Source: Flavobacteriaceae bacterium (GTDB lineage Bacteria > Bacteroidota > Bacteroidia > Flavobacteriales > Flavobacteriaceae). Taken from it: 33,452 nucleotides of DNA. Under the pieces are notes generated by a model. That model was not told the DNA's origin and ran no database searches. It saw nothing but the letters and a program-made list of their open reading frames with translations. How positions within the stretch are numbered: position 1 is the first letter of the stretch; each line of letters begins with the position of its first letter. Location of the stretch: positions 1 to 33,452 of the forward strand of contig NVRM01000010.1 of the NCBI GenBank assembly GCA_002400885.1, given 5' to 3'. The translations under genes were made by a program, and so were the position numbers. Below, one piece after another: positions 17,612-26,757 of the stretch.

Positions 17612-19288
17612 ATGAAAAAAATAAATTATATACATTTGTTAATCGGACTAATCTTAGTGACATTTACATCCTGTCAGGATTTTATGGAATACAATGAGTC
17701 CTCAACCTTAAATAAGGAACTAGCATTTAGTAATATGGAAAGGGCTTCAAAAGTAGCCCTTTACAGTTACACATATATGCAGGACAATTTTGGAAATGCC
17801 ATGAGGTCTTCCGCTTGTGACGAATCACAATATGTATGGCCTTCAAACGCCATTCATAATTACAACAATGGCAGTTGGTCTTCCTTTGCAACTATAGATG
17901 ATAAATGGGCACACTATTACGCAGGTATACAGGCATGTAACAATTTCCTAGAAAATGGAGCAGATAAAACTTTCGAAGATTACCAGTATCACCAGGACTT
18001 TGAAAATGCCTATCTGAATTACCAAAACTTAAAATGGGAAGTGCGTGCTTTACGCGCCTTCTATCATTTTGAATTGGTAAAACGTTATGGAGATATCCCT
18101 TTAATTAATACAGTTCTTAGCATTGACGAAGCAAATAGCGTAGTACAAACCCCTGCTAAAGAGGTGATCCAATGGATTGCCAGTGAGTGCCAAACAAGTT
18201 TTAATAAACTCCCAGATTCTTATGACTATACGGGTAATTATTTTCAAGGCCAAGCAGGACGTATTACCAAACTTTTTGTAAAAGCACTAGAATCAAGAGC
18301 ATTACTTTATGGAGCCAGTCCATTATACAATAACGGAACTTATGACACTAAGTTATTGCGATCATCCGCCAAGGCTTCTTTAGATGTAATTGAAACCATG
18401 GAAGGAAACGGTGTAAACCTTGCCTTTATCCCTTATTTTAATTTATGGAATTCAGATGGTAATAAGCACGCTAAAAATCCTAGTATTATTGCAAGTATAC
18501 GTAGGGGATCTACCAATAAATTTGAAAGGGAAAACTTTCCAATTTCCATGGAAGGCGGTAAAACTGGAAATTGTCCAACACAAAATTTAGTAGACGCATA
18601 TGGTATGCAATCTGGATTTACCTATGACCCTGCTAATCCATATGCTAACCGCGACCCAAGACTAAAGGAAACTATTGTAGTAAACCAATCAAATTGGGCG
18701 TATAACAATGTAATGGACATTTCATATGGAGGGGCAGACGGACTCCCTAATAAAGGTGCCACTCAAACGGGCTACTATTTAAAAAAGTTTGCCATGAAAA
18801 ACACCAACCTAAGTCCAAATGGTACCACGACTCATAAAATGATTTGGATCCAATTCCGTTTGGCAGAAATGTACCTGAATTATACAGAAGCTGCCAATCA
18901 AATTAATGGTGTAACAGGAACTGACGGTGATCTTTACTTGTCAGCAATTGACGCTATAAATAGTGTTAGAGCTCGAAAAAATTTAAATATTGACCCGATT
19001 TCTGCAGCACTTTCCAGCGATGACTTTGAAGAAAAATATCGCAAAGAGCGCATGGTTGAATTAGCATTTGAAGACCACCGTTTCTGGGACATTCGTAGAT
19101 GGATGATTGGCGAATCTACCAATACAATAAAAATAATGAGCATAGAAAAAGGGGAGAATAACACTTATCTGTATACGCCTCAAATTAGTGTTTTCAATAG
19201 AATATGGGACAATAAATTCTATTTCTATCCCATTAATCAGAAAGAGCTGGATATTAACATTGAGCTAGTTCAAAATCCAGGCTGGTAA
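17612..19288 (+). CDS. SusD/RagB family glycan-binding lipoprotein (partner of second SusC)
   Basis: 558 aa, normal for SusD. Signal peptide with lipobox TFTSC and lipidated Cys21. SusD hallmarks: WAHYYAGIQACNNFLENG early on; EVRALRAFYHFELVKRYGDIPL, the typical helix and YGD-P turn; RLAEMYLNYTEAANQ; and the C-terminal YRKERMVELAFEDHRFWDIRRW, ending LVQNPGW. It sits on the outer face of the outer membrane as lid and glycan receptor for the preceding SusC, 37 bases upstream. It differs strongly from the first SusD in length and sequence. Confidence 0.95.
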   Translation: MKKINYIHLLIGLILVTFTSCQDFMEYNESSTLNKELAFSNMERASKVALYSYTYMQDNFGNAMRSSACDESQYVWPSNAIHNYNNGSWSSFATIDDKWAHYYAGIQACNNFLENGADKTFEDYQYHQDFENAYLNYQNLKWEVRALRAFYHFELVKRYGDIPLINTVLSIDEANSVVQTPAKEVIQWIASECQTSFNKLPDSYDYTGNYFQGQAGRITKLFVKALESRALLYGASPLYNNGTYDTKLLRSSAKASLDVIETMEGNGVNLAFIPYFNLWNSDGNKHAKNPSIIASIRRGSTNKFERENFPISMEGGKTGNCPTQNLVDAYGMQSGFTYDPANPYANRDPRLKETIVVNQSNWAYNNVMDISYGGADGLPNKGATQTGYYLKKFAMKNTNLSPNGTTTHKMIWIQFRLAEMYLNYTEAANQINGVTGTDGDLYLSAIDAINSVRARKNLNIDPISAALSSDDFEEKYRKERMVELAFEDHRFWDIRRWMIGESTNTIKIMSIEKGENNTYLYTPQISVFNRIWDNKFYFYPINQKELDINIELVQNPGW

Positions 19289-19304
19289 CACTTTGATAAA
19301 ATTA

Positions 19305-19330
19305 ATTAACCTGTAGTATTAAGGTTTAAT
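19305..19330. other. Weak hairpin between susD2 and the terminal lipoprotein gene
   Basis: ATTAACCT (19305-19312) can pair with AGGTTTAAT (19322-19330) with one bulged T. Only 8 AT-rich pairs, in a 60-base intergenic gap; possibly nothing more than base composition. Confidence 0.25.
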
Positions 19331-19348
19331 CAACTAATTATAAGAAAA

Positions 19349-21049
19349 ATGAAAAATATAAAATTAATAATTACCCTGCTAACTCTGGGTATTCTAATAT
19401 GGGGTTGCAACGAGGCAGATATGTTAAATCTTGAAAGCACAAATACGGAACAGGTATCATTAGAGATGCAACTTCAAAATAAGATGCTTATTTCTGGCGA
19501 TAGTTTGGTAATTACATTTGATGTAACTCCTATTTCAAACCTAGTATCACTTAGCGATATTGAAATTATCTTGGAAATTATAGATGAAGATGGAGTTGAT
19601 GTTTCTGAATACTTTTTGGGATATACTCCAAAGATTATTTTTCCAAAAGGAGAAAAAAAACTCATTAAAAAGTACCAATTAAGCAAATTACGTATGCCTA
19701 AGATGAATGTACAATTAGAGGCAATGTCCATGGAAGCGGAAATTTCAAATAATACTGTTTCGCTAACAATTTCCAACAACACTTTAAGTAAATTACTTGC
19801 CTTTAGTTTTAAGGAGTCAATAGCTGAAATTGATTCTCTGAGTCCAACAATTAAACTAGTGGTACCAACCGGAACAAATATTAAAAATTTGCAACCTGTA
19901 GTAGCAGTTTCCGCTGACGCAAGCTATACACCAACTAGTCCTCAAGACTTTAGTAAGCCTGTAATTTATACTGTTACGGCTCAGGATGGAGTTACTTCGC
20001 TCGACTATACTGTGACCATTGAAATTGCCAAGAGTATCGAAGCCGATGTCGAAGCAATTGTTTTTGGAGGATATGCAGGACAGGTTAACTTAGAATCAAA
20101 TGAAATTTCAGTTTATATCCCAGAAGGTATGAGTACTAATAATCTTACTCCTGTCATCAATCTTTCCTTTGGTGCTACATTTGTAAAAAACGGAAACACA
20201 ATTACTGTTACTGCAGAAGATGAACTTACTACAAAGGACTATATCATTAACTTTATTAACACCAAGGTTGCTCTGAAAATGGCCTTTGTTGAAAGAGGGA
20301 CATTCACTATGGGGGCATCTGGTGATAAAGGTGAGTTTGAAGCAACAATTAGCAATGATTTGTTTGTTGGAATTTACGAAGTCTCATTTTTACAATATGG
20401 AAAAGTATTGAGTACTAATAGAGCCAGTGACTGCGGATATCAGAAACTTGGAGAAAACATAGTGATGACGTTTGGGTCCTTTTATGATGCTGTTGACTTT
20501 TGTAATAACCTTAGTGTTTTAGAAGGACTTGAACCTTATTATGAAATTACAAACAGGGTGAATCGTGATTGGAAGAAAAACCTAAAATCAGCAATGGTTA
20601 CCGTTAAAGACATCAACGGAAAAGGGTATCGTCTTCCTACGGAAACTGAATGGGAATTTATTGCTAGAGGTGGAAACAAATCCGAAGGATATACCTATGC
20701 AGGAAGTGACGACAAAAACGAGGTAGGATGGAATTACTACAACCGATCTACTGCCATTTCTAAATGGGGAAACCCATTTCCTGGAGGACTTCTTAAAGCA
20801 AATGAGCTTGGTGTTTATGATATGTTAGGAAATGTTTGGGAATGGTGCTGGGATTATTATGGTAACTACCCAACAATCTCAAAAACTGACTATACGGGAC
20901 CTGAAACAGGTGAATTTGGGACAGTAAGAGGTGGATTTTTCTATTCAGCCAACTGGCATCATGCGTTAAAAGTCTGGGAAAGGGGAAAAAAATATACGCG
21001 TAGTACCGGAAGAAACGACATAGGATTCAGAGTTGTAAGAAATAAATAA
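19349..21049 (+). CDS. Surface lipoprotein: Ig-like repeats fused to an FGE/SUMF1-like domain without active-site cysteines
   Basis: 566 aa. Lipobox ILIWGC, lipidated Cys20. Residues about 25-145 are beta-rich with no family I recognise. Two DUF5018-like Ig repeats follow (148-226 and 231-304), each with the pattern 'TYTVTAQDG..DYTVTI'. Residues 309-565 are an FGE-sulfatase/SUMF1-type domain: MAFVERGTFTMG, YRLPTETEWEFIARGG (427-442), LGVYDMLGNVWEW and the terminal RGGFFYS...DIGFRVVR. In formylglycine-generating enzymes the cysteine pair lies just after RGG; here those positions are S533 and H538, so oxidase activity is not expected. As last gene of the sus operon, 60 bases after susD2, it occupies the place where surface glycan-binding proteins are usually encoded. 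A glycan-binding role for this C-type-lectin-like fold is inferred, not shown. Confidence 0.82.
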   Translation: MKNIKLIITLLTLGILIWGCNEADMLNLESTNTEQVSLEMQLQNKMLISGDSLVITFDVTPISNLVSLSDIEIILEIIDEDGVDVSEYFLGYTPKIIFPKGEKKLIKKYQLSKLRMPKMNVQLEAMSMEAEISNNTVSLTISNNTLSKLLAFSFKESIAEIDSLSPTIKLVVPTGTNIKNLQPVVAVSADASYTPTSPQDFSKPVIYTVTAQDGVTSLDYTVTIEIAKSIEADVEAIVFGGYAGQVNLESNEISVYIPEGMSTNNLTPVINLSFGATFVKNGNTITVTAEDELTTKDYIINFINTKVALKMAFVERGTFTMGASGDKGEFEATISNDLFVGIYEVSFLQYGKVLSTNRASDCGYQKLGENIVMTFGSFYDAVDFCNNLSVLEGLEPYYEITNRVNRDWKKNLKSAMVTVKDINGKGYRLPTETEWEFIARGGNKSEGYTYAGSDDKNEVGWNYYNRSTAISKWGNPFPGGLLKANELGVYDMLGNVWEWCWDYYGNYPTISKTDYTGPETGEFGTVRGGFFYSANWHHALKVWERGKKYTRSTGRNDIGFRVVRNK

Positions 21050-21149
21050 GAGAACCTTAAAAAGGTACAATAAAGGCAAAAAAACAGACAAAGTGTATTG
21101 TACACTCCGTTTTCTCCAATAAATACATATTGGTTTTTACACAAAAAAA

Positions 21150-21187
21150 AAAGTCTCCTATACAATGTGTATAGGAGGCTTTCCTTT
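21150..21187. terminator. Strong bidirectional terminator between the PUL and the ABC/M1 gene
   Basis: CTCCTATACA (21155-21164) pairs perfectly with TGTATAGGAG (21168-21177) around a 3-base loop, and the stem extends outward through G-C and A-T pairs. A run of A precedes it and CCTTTTTTT follows, so it can stop transcripts from both sides: the plus-strand sus operon ending at 21049 and the minus-strand gene ending at 21206. Confidence 0.85.
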
Positions 21188-21205
21188 TTTTAACTAATTA
21201 TTTAT

Positions 21206-24200
21206 TTACAGTTTCCTACGATTGTCGTTAGAATCTGTATCAATTAATTTATTGTAGGGATCTACGCCTACTTCTGTAGGTTTTTGATCAAAAATAAGGG
21301 TGATTTTATTATTGATCTCCGTTATTTTAAGTTTTTTCAAATACAATTCCACTTCTTTTTTATCGTCAGAATCATCTTCTCCAAATACGCCTATTTCTAT
21401 ATAATCTCTCAAAGGAACAGAATACATGGGCTTTCGCATTTTCTCCGTTTTATAAGAGATTGAATCTTGTTTATTGTCACTATAAAAGCGACGTCCTTTT
21501 TCATTATTTCTGTATTTACTTACATTAAACTCTATGTCTACCTGCCATTTACCATTGTCTAGTTCGGTAAGTTCAGCATCTACAATTCTATTTTTATACA
21601 AGGTAATGCTTGTAAACATATCTTTTATCACATACTGTAAAGAATCAGGAGTCACCTCCCTAATATAGTCCATCATTTCTAATGATGTGGTATAGGGTGG
21701 TTTTTGAAACTTCACTTTTTCTACATATTTTTTTAAAGCTCCATTTAATTTATCTTCTCCAATATAATCACTTAAAGCATAAAAAACCAAGGAACCTTTT
21801 TGATAATGAATATAGCCTTGACCATCATTAAAAGCTAAGGCACTTTCCCGTTTTCTTTCCATCGTACGAGACATTAAATAACCATCCAATGCTTTTTTCA
21901 AAAACTTTCGCATTTTACTTTTCCCATGTTCATGTTCTAGCACCTTTAAAGACACATATTCCGATAAACTCTCAGACATCATAGTAGCCCCTCTTACATC
22001 GGCCCCAATTACTTGATGTGCCCACCACTGATGTGCCAACTCATGTACCGTAATGGCAAATCCATAATCTACACCCCCTTCTTCACCGTCCTCAATATCG
22101 GCTATAAATCCCACTTCTTCTGAAAAAGGGATGGTATTTGGAAAGGATTGAGCAAAACTCCCTCCTGTTCTAGGGAACTCGATAATACGTGCTTGCTTGT
22201 GCTGATAAGGACTAAAATTCTCTGAGTTATACGCCAAGGAAGCTTTCATACCATCCATCATGCGTTCCAGATTATACTCATGTCCTTTATGATAATATAT
22301 TTCCAATTTCACATCCTTCCAAGTATCACGTTTCACCTCATATCTACCAGAATTAAAGGCATAAAAATTCAATATTTTATGATCCATTTTATAATGAAAA
22401 TAACGTCTTCCATTTTTAACTACCTCAGACTGTAAATATCCAGGAGCAATCGCAATTTGATCTTCGGAGGTGCTAACTCGCGCTTCAAAATTCACCCAGT
22501 CTGCATCCTTTGCGATATAGGTATTTCCAAGTGCCGTAGAATCTGATGGCAATGGTTTTAAATCATTTTTAGACAAACCATACTTTTCACGTACTTTATC
22601 ATCTGTTAAACCACCTCCAGAGTATCCTAAGCTCGGAAAAATATTAGAATTAATAAACGTACCATTACTACGAACAGGTGAATGTTTTCTCATCAAGGTG
22701 TTTTTCTTATTCTTAAGTGTAAAACTTAAGGTGATAGAATCTCCAGGAATCAACTTTTTATCCAATTTATAAATATCAAAATTATAAACGGTGTCCTCTG
22801 AAACCAACATGTTTTCACGGTCAAACTCAAAAGTACTTGGATAGTTATTATGATTTACTAAAATAGTATCAATAGCCTGAGCTGTTTTATTCACCATAAT
22901 ATAGGTACCGCTCGCTTCAAAGTTTCGTTCCTTAGGAAAGAGATCCATTGTTACATTCACATCCACAATACGTGGTTGTAAAAAATGTTCGTATTTTTTA
23001 TATTTCTTTTCCCAAGTTACTTCACTTAGTTCACGCTCTTTAGATGATTTACGTTCATTGGTGACATTGTTTTCATAATAAATACTACCTCCAATGGCAA
23101 AAAACGCTACCATCAATCCAAAAAATGACAGCATGGTAATTCCTTTAAATCTCGTTCCTGCAATAGCAAAACGTTCTTTAAACGAATGTGGTAATCCACG
23201 TATCCAAAACAATCCTGCAAGAATTAATAACATAGCTCCTGAGAGTAGCCAGTACAATTTATACACCAAATACGGAGGTACCGAACCACCATAGCCATTC
23301 ATATCAGAATAACGATATCCTGGTGCATCATTGTATTTAAAAATAGTTTGTTCTATACCCGCAAAAGAAACAAACTGAATTCCTATGGATATAACCAACA
23401 AAATAAACAATCCTACATATGGATTTTTCACCAAACTTTGAATAAACAAAGCCATCATAGCCCAGATTACAAAATGCACTAATTTTAACCCGTATAACTC
23501 ATAGAAATACAGCCCTAATTCGAAATTATAAAATCCTTTGTAGACTTGAAATAAAACTCCTGCAATTACAATAACCAATAACATGACCACTTGCATTTTT
23601 ATCAAAGCGATAAATTTAGAGAGTACTAAAGTCCAGTTTTTAATAGGTGTTGTATCGATTAATTGATTGATATTAAAAATACGAGATCTATGGACAAGCA
23701 TCCCCGCATATAAAAAGGTCAATAAATTAATAAACAAGGAAAAACCTCCACCTGGAAGTAATAACATTTTCCATGTAACAGGATAAGTACTCGTTCCAAA
23801 CATTTTTCCTGAGGTAATGGCCATCAACAAAATAAAGATCAGCCCCACAATTAAAATACTAATAAAAGGCCAACTACGTACAATGTATTTAAAATCTACT
23901 TGCGACATACGCCAAGCAGCTTTTAATTGCTCTTTAACAGAATAATCCAGTCCTACTTTAGGTAAATTAATACGTGTAATACCACCAAAATTATGCTTGG
24001 TTAAACGCTCACTTTTTACTTTTCTAAAACTAAAAGTAACAGCATTCTGACTAAAACTAAATTTCTTATATACCAATGCAAAAATTGCAATAGCAATGGA
24101 CGTCCATAACAAACGGTTGTAAAGTATTAAACTTCCTATAGGTAATATATTTTCGTTTTTTTCAGCAACAGTCCAATACTGAGTATAATAGTTTAAGGCA

Positions 24201-24853
24201 TCTCCTCCAAACGGATCTAATAAACCCGCAATAAAACGATTTTCCACTTCTCCTGCTAAGCCCGAAGCCAAGCCTTGAATAAATAATAACAAAACTACCG
24301 TAATAAACCCTGCCGAAATATTCCGCGTAAAAGTCACTACTCCAAAAACAATGGCTCCAAAAAGAAACATGTTAGGAATAATGTATACTACATAGGTCTG
24401 CAGATATGCTAGCCCATTAAATCCAGTAATAATTTCCGAATTAGTCCCAGGTAAACGGAATCCAATAATTAAGCCCAATCCCATTACAGCTACAATAATT
24501 AAGATCATTAAAAAGGAACTTAAAAACTTCGCCATCAAATAATTTCCCTTTGTAAAAGGATAAGAGTATAATATGGTGTGCATTTCGCTTTTATAGTCTC
24601 GGTACACAGATACGCCTATAATGGAAGGCAACAAGAACAACGTAAAAATAGTCATTCCACTAAATATACCATTAATTCCAAAAGGAGAATTTACAATATT
24701 AGAAGAACCTGTAGACGCAGTAATGAAGTCAAAAACCCCAGCAGTAGCGGCAGCCATAAAACAAGATATAGCAAATAGAATGGCGGCAAAAACATAAAAA
24801 GTTGGTTGTTTAAACCAGTATTTTAACTCGTGTTTAAATATCGTTGAAAACAT
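21206..24853 (-). CDS. ABC transporter permease fused to M1-type metallopeptidase
   Basis: 1215 aa. The N-terminal half (about 1-600) has roughly twelve membrane helices in two ABC-2-type permease blocks, starting MFSTIFKHELKYWFKQPTFY. The C-terminal part is a gluzincin M1-like peptidase domain with HELAH at 937-941 (zinc ligands H937 and H941, catalytic E938), followed by HQWWAH-type sequence, and MMSESLSEY with E961 as probable third ligand. The spacing from H941 to E961 is 19 residues, one more than the classic M1 spacing of 18. Fusions of this layout are a known but poorly characterised family in Bacteroidota. The ATPase gene lies directly upstream on the same strand (41-base gap), so ATPase and permease should form one ABC complex with the peptidase displayed outside the cytoplasm. 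Substrate unknown; peptide export or processing is one option. Confidence 0.93.
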   Translation of the reverse strand: MFSTIFKHELKYWFKQPTFYVFAAILFAISCFMAAATAGVFDFITASTGSSNIVNSPFGINGIFSGMTIFTLFLLPSIIGVSVYRDYKSEMHTILYSYPFTKGNYLMAKFLSSFLMILIIVAVMGLGLIIGFRLPGTNSEIITGFNGLAYLQTYVVYIIPNMFLFGAIVFGVVTFTRNISAGFITVVLLLFIQGLASGLAGEVENRFIAGLLDPFGGDALNYYTQYWTVAEKNENILPIGSLILYNRLLWTSIAIAIFALVYKKFSFSQNAVTFSFRKVKSERLTKHNFGGITRINLPKVGLDYSVKEQLKAAWRMSQVDFKYIVRSWPFISILIVGLIFILLMAITSGKMFGTSTYPVTWKMLLLPGGGFSLFINLLTFLYAGMLVHRSRIFNINQLIDTTPIKNWTLVLSKFIALIKMQVVMLLVIVIAGVLFQVYKGFYNFELGLYFYELYGLKLVHFVIWAMMALFIQSLVKNPYVGLFILLVISIGIQFVSFAGIEQTIFKYNDAPGYRYSDMNGYGGSVPPYLVYKLYWLLSGAMLLILAGLFWIRGLPHSFKERFAIAGTRFKGITMLSFFGLMVAFFAIGGSIYYENNVTNERKSSKERELSEVTWEKKYKKYEHFLQPRIVDVNVTMDLFPKERNFEASGTYIMVNKTAQAIDTILVNHNNYPSTFEFDRENMLVSEDTVYNFDIYKLDKKLIPGDSITLSFTLKNKKNTLMRKHSPVRSNGTFINSNIFPSLGYSGGGLTDDKVREKYGLSKNDLKPLPSDSTALGNTYIAKDADWVNFEARVSTSEDQIAIAPGYLQSEVVKNGRRYFHYKMDHKILNFYAFNSGRYEVKRDTWKDVKLEIYYHKGHEYNLERMMDGMKASLAYNSENFSPYQHKQARIIEFPRTGGSFAQSFPNTIPFSEEVGFIADIEDGEEGGVDYGFAITVHELAHQWWAHQVIGADVRGATMMSESLSEYVSLKVLEHEHGKSKMRKFLKKALDGYLMSRTMERKRESALAFNDGQGYIHYQKGSLVFYALSDYIGEDKLNGALKKYVEKVKFQKPPYTTSLEMMDYIREVTPDSLQYVIKDMFTSITLYKNRIVDAELTELDNGKWQVDIEFNVSKYRNNEKGRRFYSDNKQDSISYKTEKMRKPMYSVPLRDYIEIGVFGEDDSDDKKEVELYLKKLKITEINNKITLIFDQKPTEVGVDPYNKLIDTDSNDNRRKL

Positions 24854-24894
24854 GTATTTTATAATTTAAATTAATAATTGATACTTCAAAAAAA

Positions 24895-25782
24895 CTAAGC
24901 CTCTATAGGCTCGTCTTCTTTTAAAGCGATAAAATACACATCGTCTAACTGTGGGTCGGCACTTGTAAAATCATCCGAAGGTTTTTCTGGAGCATGTATA
25001 CGAACGGTCAAGGAGTTATCTTGATTATAACTTGAAGATAAGACCTTATATTTTGCCTCAATAGCATCCAAATCATCGCGTTCTACTCGGCATGACCATA
25101 TCTGTCCTTCAATTTCTTTGGTCGCTTCTATAGGCGTAATTTGTTTTAAAATACGACCTCCATTTACGATGGCCATTTCGTTACACAATTCCTTTACATC
25201 CTCTACAATATGAGTAGAAAAAATCACGGTACAATTGGTTCCTACTTCTCTTAAAACATTTAAAAAACGATGACGTTCTGCAGGATCCAAACCAGCAGTA
25301 GGCTCGTCTACAATAATTAATTTAGGGCTATTCAATAATAACTGTGCAATTCCGAAACGCTGTTTCATTCCTCCAGAATACCCCGCTACGTGTTTTTTAC
25401 GAACCTCATATAAATTAGTAATCTCAAGTACTTCTTTTACTAATTTTTCCCGATCCGATTTTAAACTAACGCCCTTGAGTGTAGCAAAATAATCCAATAG
25501 CTCCTCCGCAGACATTTTTGGGTATACTCCAAAAGATTGAGGTAAATATCCCAAAATTTTACGCAAACTCATTTGATCTTCCAATACATCAATCCCGTTA
25601 AATGTAATCGTTCCTGTATCTGGAGATTGTAAGGTAGCGATGGTACGCATTAAGGTAGATTTACCTGCTCCATTTGGCCCTAAAAGTCCAAACATTCCTG
25701 TTCCAATTTCGAGGTTCAAATTATCCAACGCTCTCACGCCATTTTTATAAGTTTTTGATAAGTTACGAATGGTTAATTGCAT
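24895..25782 (-). CDS. ABC transporter ATP-binding protein (partner of the permease/M1 fusion)
   Basis: 295 aa. All nucleotide-binding motifs are intact: Walker A GPNGAGKS (35-42), Q-loop Q82 in GYLPQ, signature YSGGMKQR (135-142), Walker B LIIVDEP (155-161) and switch His191. Residues from about 215 form a C-terminal extension like those of CcmA/NatA-type ATPases that drive ABC-2 permeases. It would hydrolyse ATP in the cytoplasm for the membrane protein encoded 41 bases downstream. A 139-base gap separates it from the cobalt-transport gene cluster upstream, and this gap has its own candidate promoter, so I treat it as a separate operon. Confidence 0.93.
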   Translation of the reverse strand: MQLTIRNLSKTYKNGVRALDNLNLEIGTGMFGLLGPNGAGKSTLMRTIATLQSPDTGTITFNGIDVLEDQMSLRKILGYLPQSFGVYPKMSAEELLDYFATLKGVSLKSDREKLVKEVLEITNLYEVRKKHVAGYSGGMKQRFGIAQLLLNSPKLIIVDEPTAGLDPAERHRFLNVLREVGTNCTVIFSTHIVEDVKELCNEMAIVNGGRILKQITPIEATKEIEGQIWSCRVERDDLDAIEAKYKVLSSSYNQDNSLTVRIHAPEKPSDDFTSADPQLDDVYFIALKEDEPIEA

Positions 25783-25827
25783 TGTTTTCTGATTTATAGT
25801 TAATTTTATAATTGATTAGTATAAATA

Positions 25828-25842
25828 TAACATAAAATGTTA
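25828..25842. promoter_or_regulatory. Short inverted repeat in the leader of the ABC/M1 operon
   Basis: TAACAT-AAA-ATGTTA, with perfect 6-base arms, lies about 45 bases before the ATPase ATG. It could be an operator or a leader hairpin. A T-run follows on the plus strand, where no gene precedes it. Confidence 0.3.
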
Positions 25843-25874
25843 CGTTTTTTTTATAAATAAACAGATAAGAAGAT

Positions 25875-25910
25875 CAAAATTAAATAATAAGGTCTAAAAA
25901 CTAAAACAAA
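25875..25910 (-). promoter_or_regulatory. Candidate promoter for the ABC/M1 operon
   Basis: On the minus strand 25882-25875 reads TAATTTTG, an exact TAnnTTTG match, and TTTG lies at 25910-25907, 24 bases upstream, one more than the described 17-23 range. It would give a leader of about 85 bases to the ATG at 25782. Chance occurrence cannot be excluded. Confidence 0.35.
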
Positions 25911-25921
25911 AAACGTATCGT

Positions 25922-26755
25922 CTATTTACTTAAACGACCTTTAAGAAGCGCATTTAAACCATCAATATTCCTCGGAACATTTACAGAATCTAAGCCCAGC
26001 GAGTTTATAATATTTATAATAGTAGGTTGTTTTAAGTTCGCTTGTTTTAATGTGTTTTCACAATTAAAAACAGTTTCCGGTCCCCCACTAGTTAGCACCT
26101 TTCCTTCATTTAAAATCACAATAAAGTCTGCCCATTCATATGCCTGATTCACATCATGAGTAGCGATAAGGATGGTTTTACCTTTCTTATTTAAGGTATT
26201 CAAATAATTAAAAATTTTATCGGCATACATAGGGTCCAAATTAGCGGCCGGCTCATCACATACAATCAATTCGGGTTCCATGGCCAAAACAGCTGCTAAA
26301 CAGAGTCTTTTTTTTTGCCCTGTACTCAATTGGTGAGGAGGCCTATCTTTTAATTCCACCAAAGAAAAATCAACTAACACTTTCGCAATAATTTTCCTGA
26401 TCTCCTCAGGTTCTTTTACTTGATTCAATAAACCAAAAGAAATTTCTTCATAAACAGTTGGTGCAATCAATTGATAATCTGGCTCTGGAAACAATAAGCC
26501 AACATTAGATCTAAGTGTACGGAGTGCTTTGGCATTATAATTATAGCTTTCCCCATTATACAATAATTGTCCTTTACTAGGTTTTAAGATCCCATTTAGC
26601 AACAACATCAAGGTAGATTTCCCTGCTCCATTCCCCCCTAATAAGGCGATTTTTTTCCCTTTAGGCAAGTTTACATTCAACGATTCTATAGCTAAACTAC
26701 CCGATGGATAAGAAAAACTAACATTTTCAAAACAAACAATAGTATCCTCTTTCAT
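25922..26755 (-). CDS. cbiO: Cobalt ECF transporter ATPase CbiO
   Basis: 277 aa, the usual size for CbiO. Walker A GGNGAGKST (40-48), signature LSTGQKKR (143-150), Walker B LIVCDEP (163-169) and His200 are present, and PTVYEEISFGL (99-109) is the typical ECF ATPase stretch after the Q-loop. In other CbiO proteins the Q-loop reads FQxPDxQ; here it is FPEPDYQ, so the conserved glutamine (position 90) is Pro. The protein powers cobalt uptake together with CbiM, CbiN and CbiQ. Its start lies 2 bases after the cbiQ stop, so the genes are tightly coupled. The cobalt rather than nickel assignment comes from the cobalamin riboswitch and from CbiN. Only one ATPase gene is present, which is normal for this group. 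Confidence 0.92.
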   Translation of the reverse strand: MKEDTIVCFENVSFSYPSGSLAIESLNVNLPKGKKIALLGGNGAGKSTLMLLLNGILKPSKGQLLYNGESYNYNAKALRTLRSNVGLLFPEPDYQLIAPTVYEEISFGLLNQVKEPEEIRKIIAKVLVDFSLVELKDRPPHQLSTGQKKRLCLAAVLAMEPELIVCDEPAANLDPMYADKIFNYLNTLNKKGKTILIATHDVNQAYEWADFIVILNEGKVLTSGGPETVFNCENTLKQANLKQPTIINIINSLGLDSVNVPRNIDGLNALLKGRLSK

Positions 26756-26757
26756 AC

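Noticed and set aside
19349-21049. Sulfatase-activating formylglycine-generating enzyme
   Set aside because: The positions of the two catalytic cysteines are Ser533 and His538, it is a lipoprotein outside the cytoplasm, and no sulfatase gene is near.
25828-25851. Plus-strand terminator formed by TAACAT-AAA-ATGTTA and the following T-run
   Set aside because: No plus-strand gene precedes it for several kilobases, and the 6-pair stem is all A-T but two pairs; listed only as a possible regulatory repeat.
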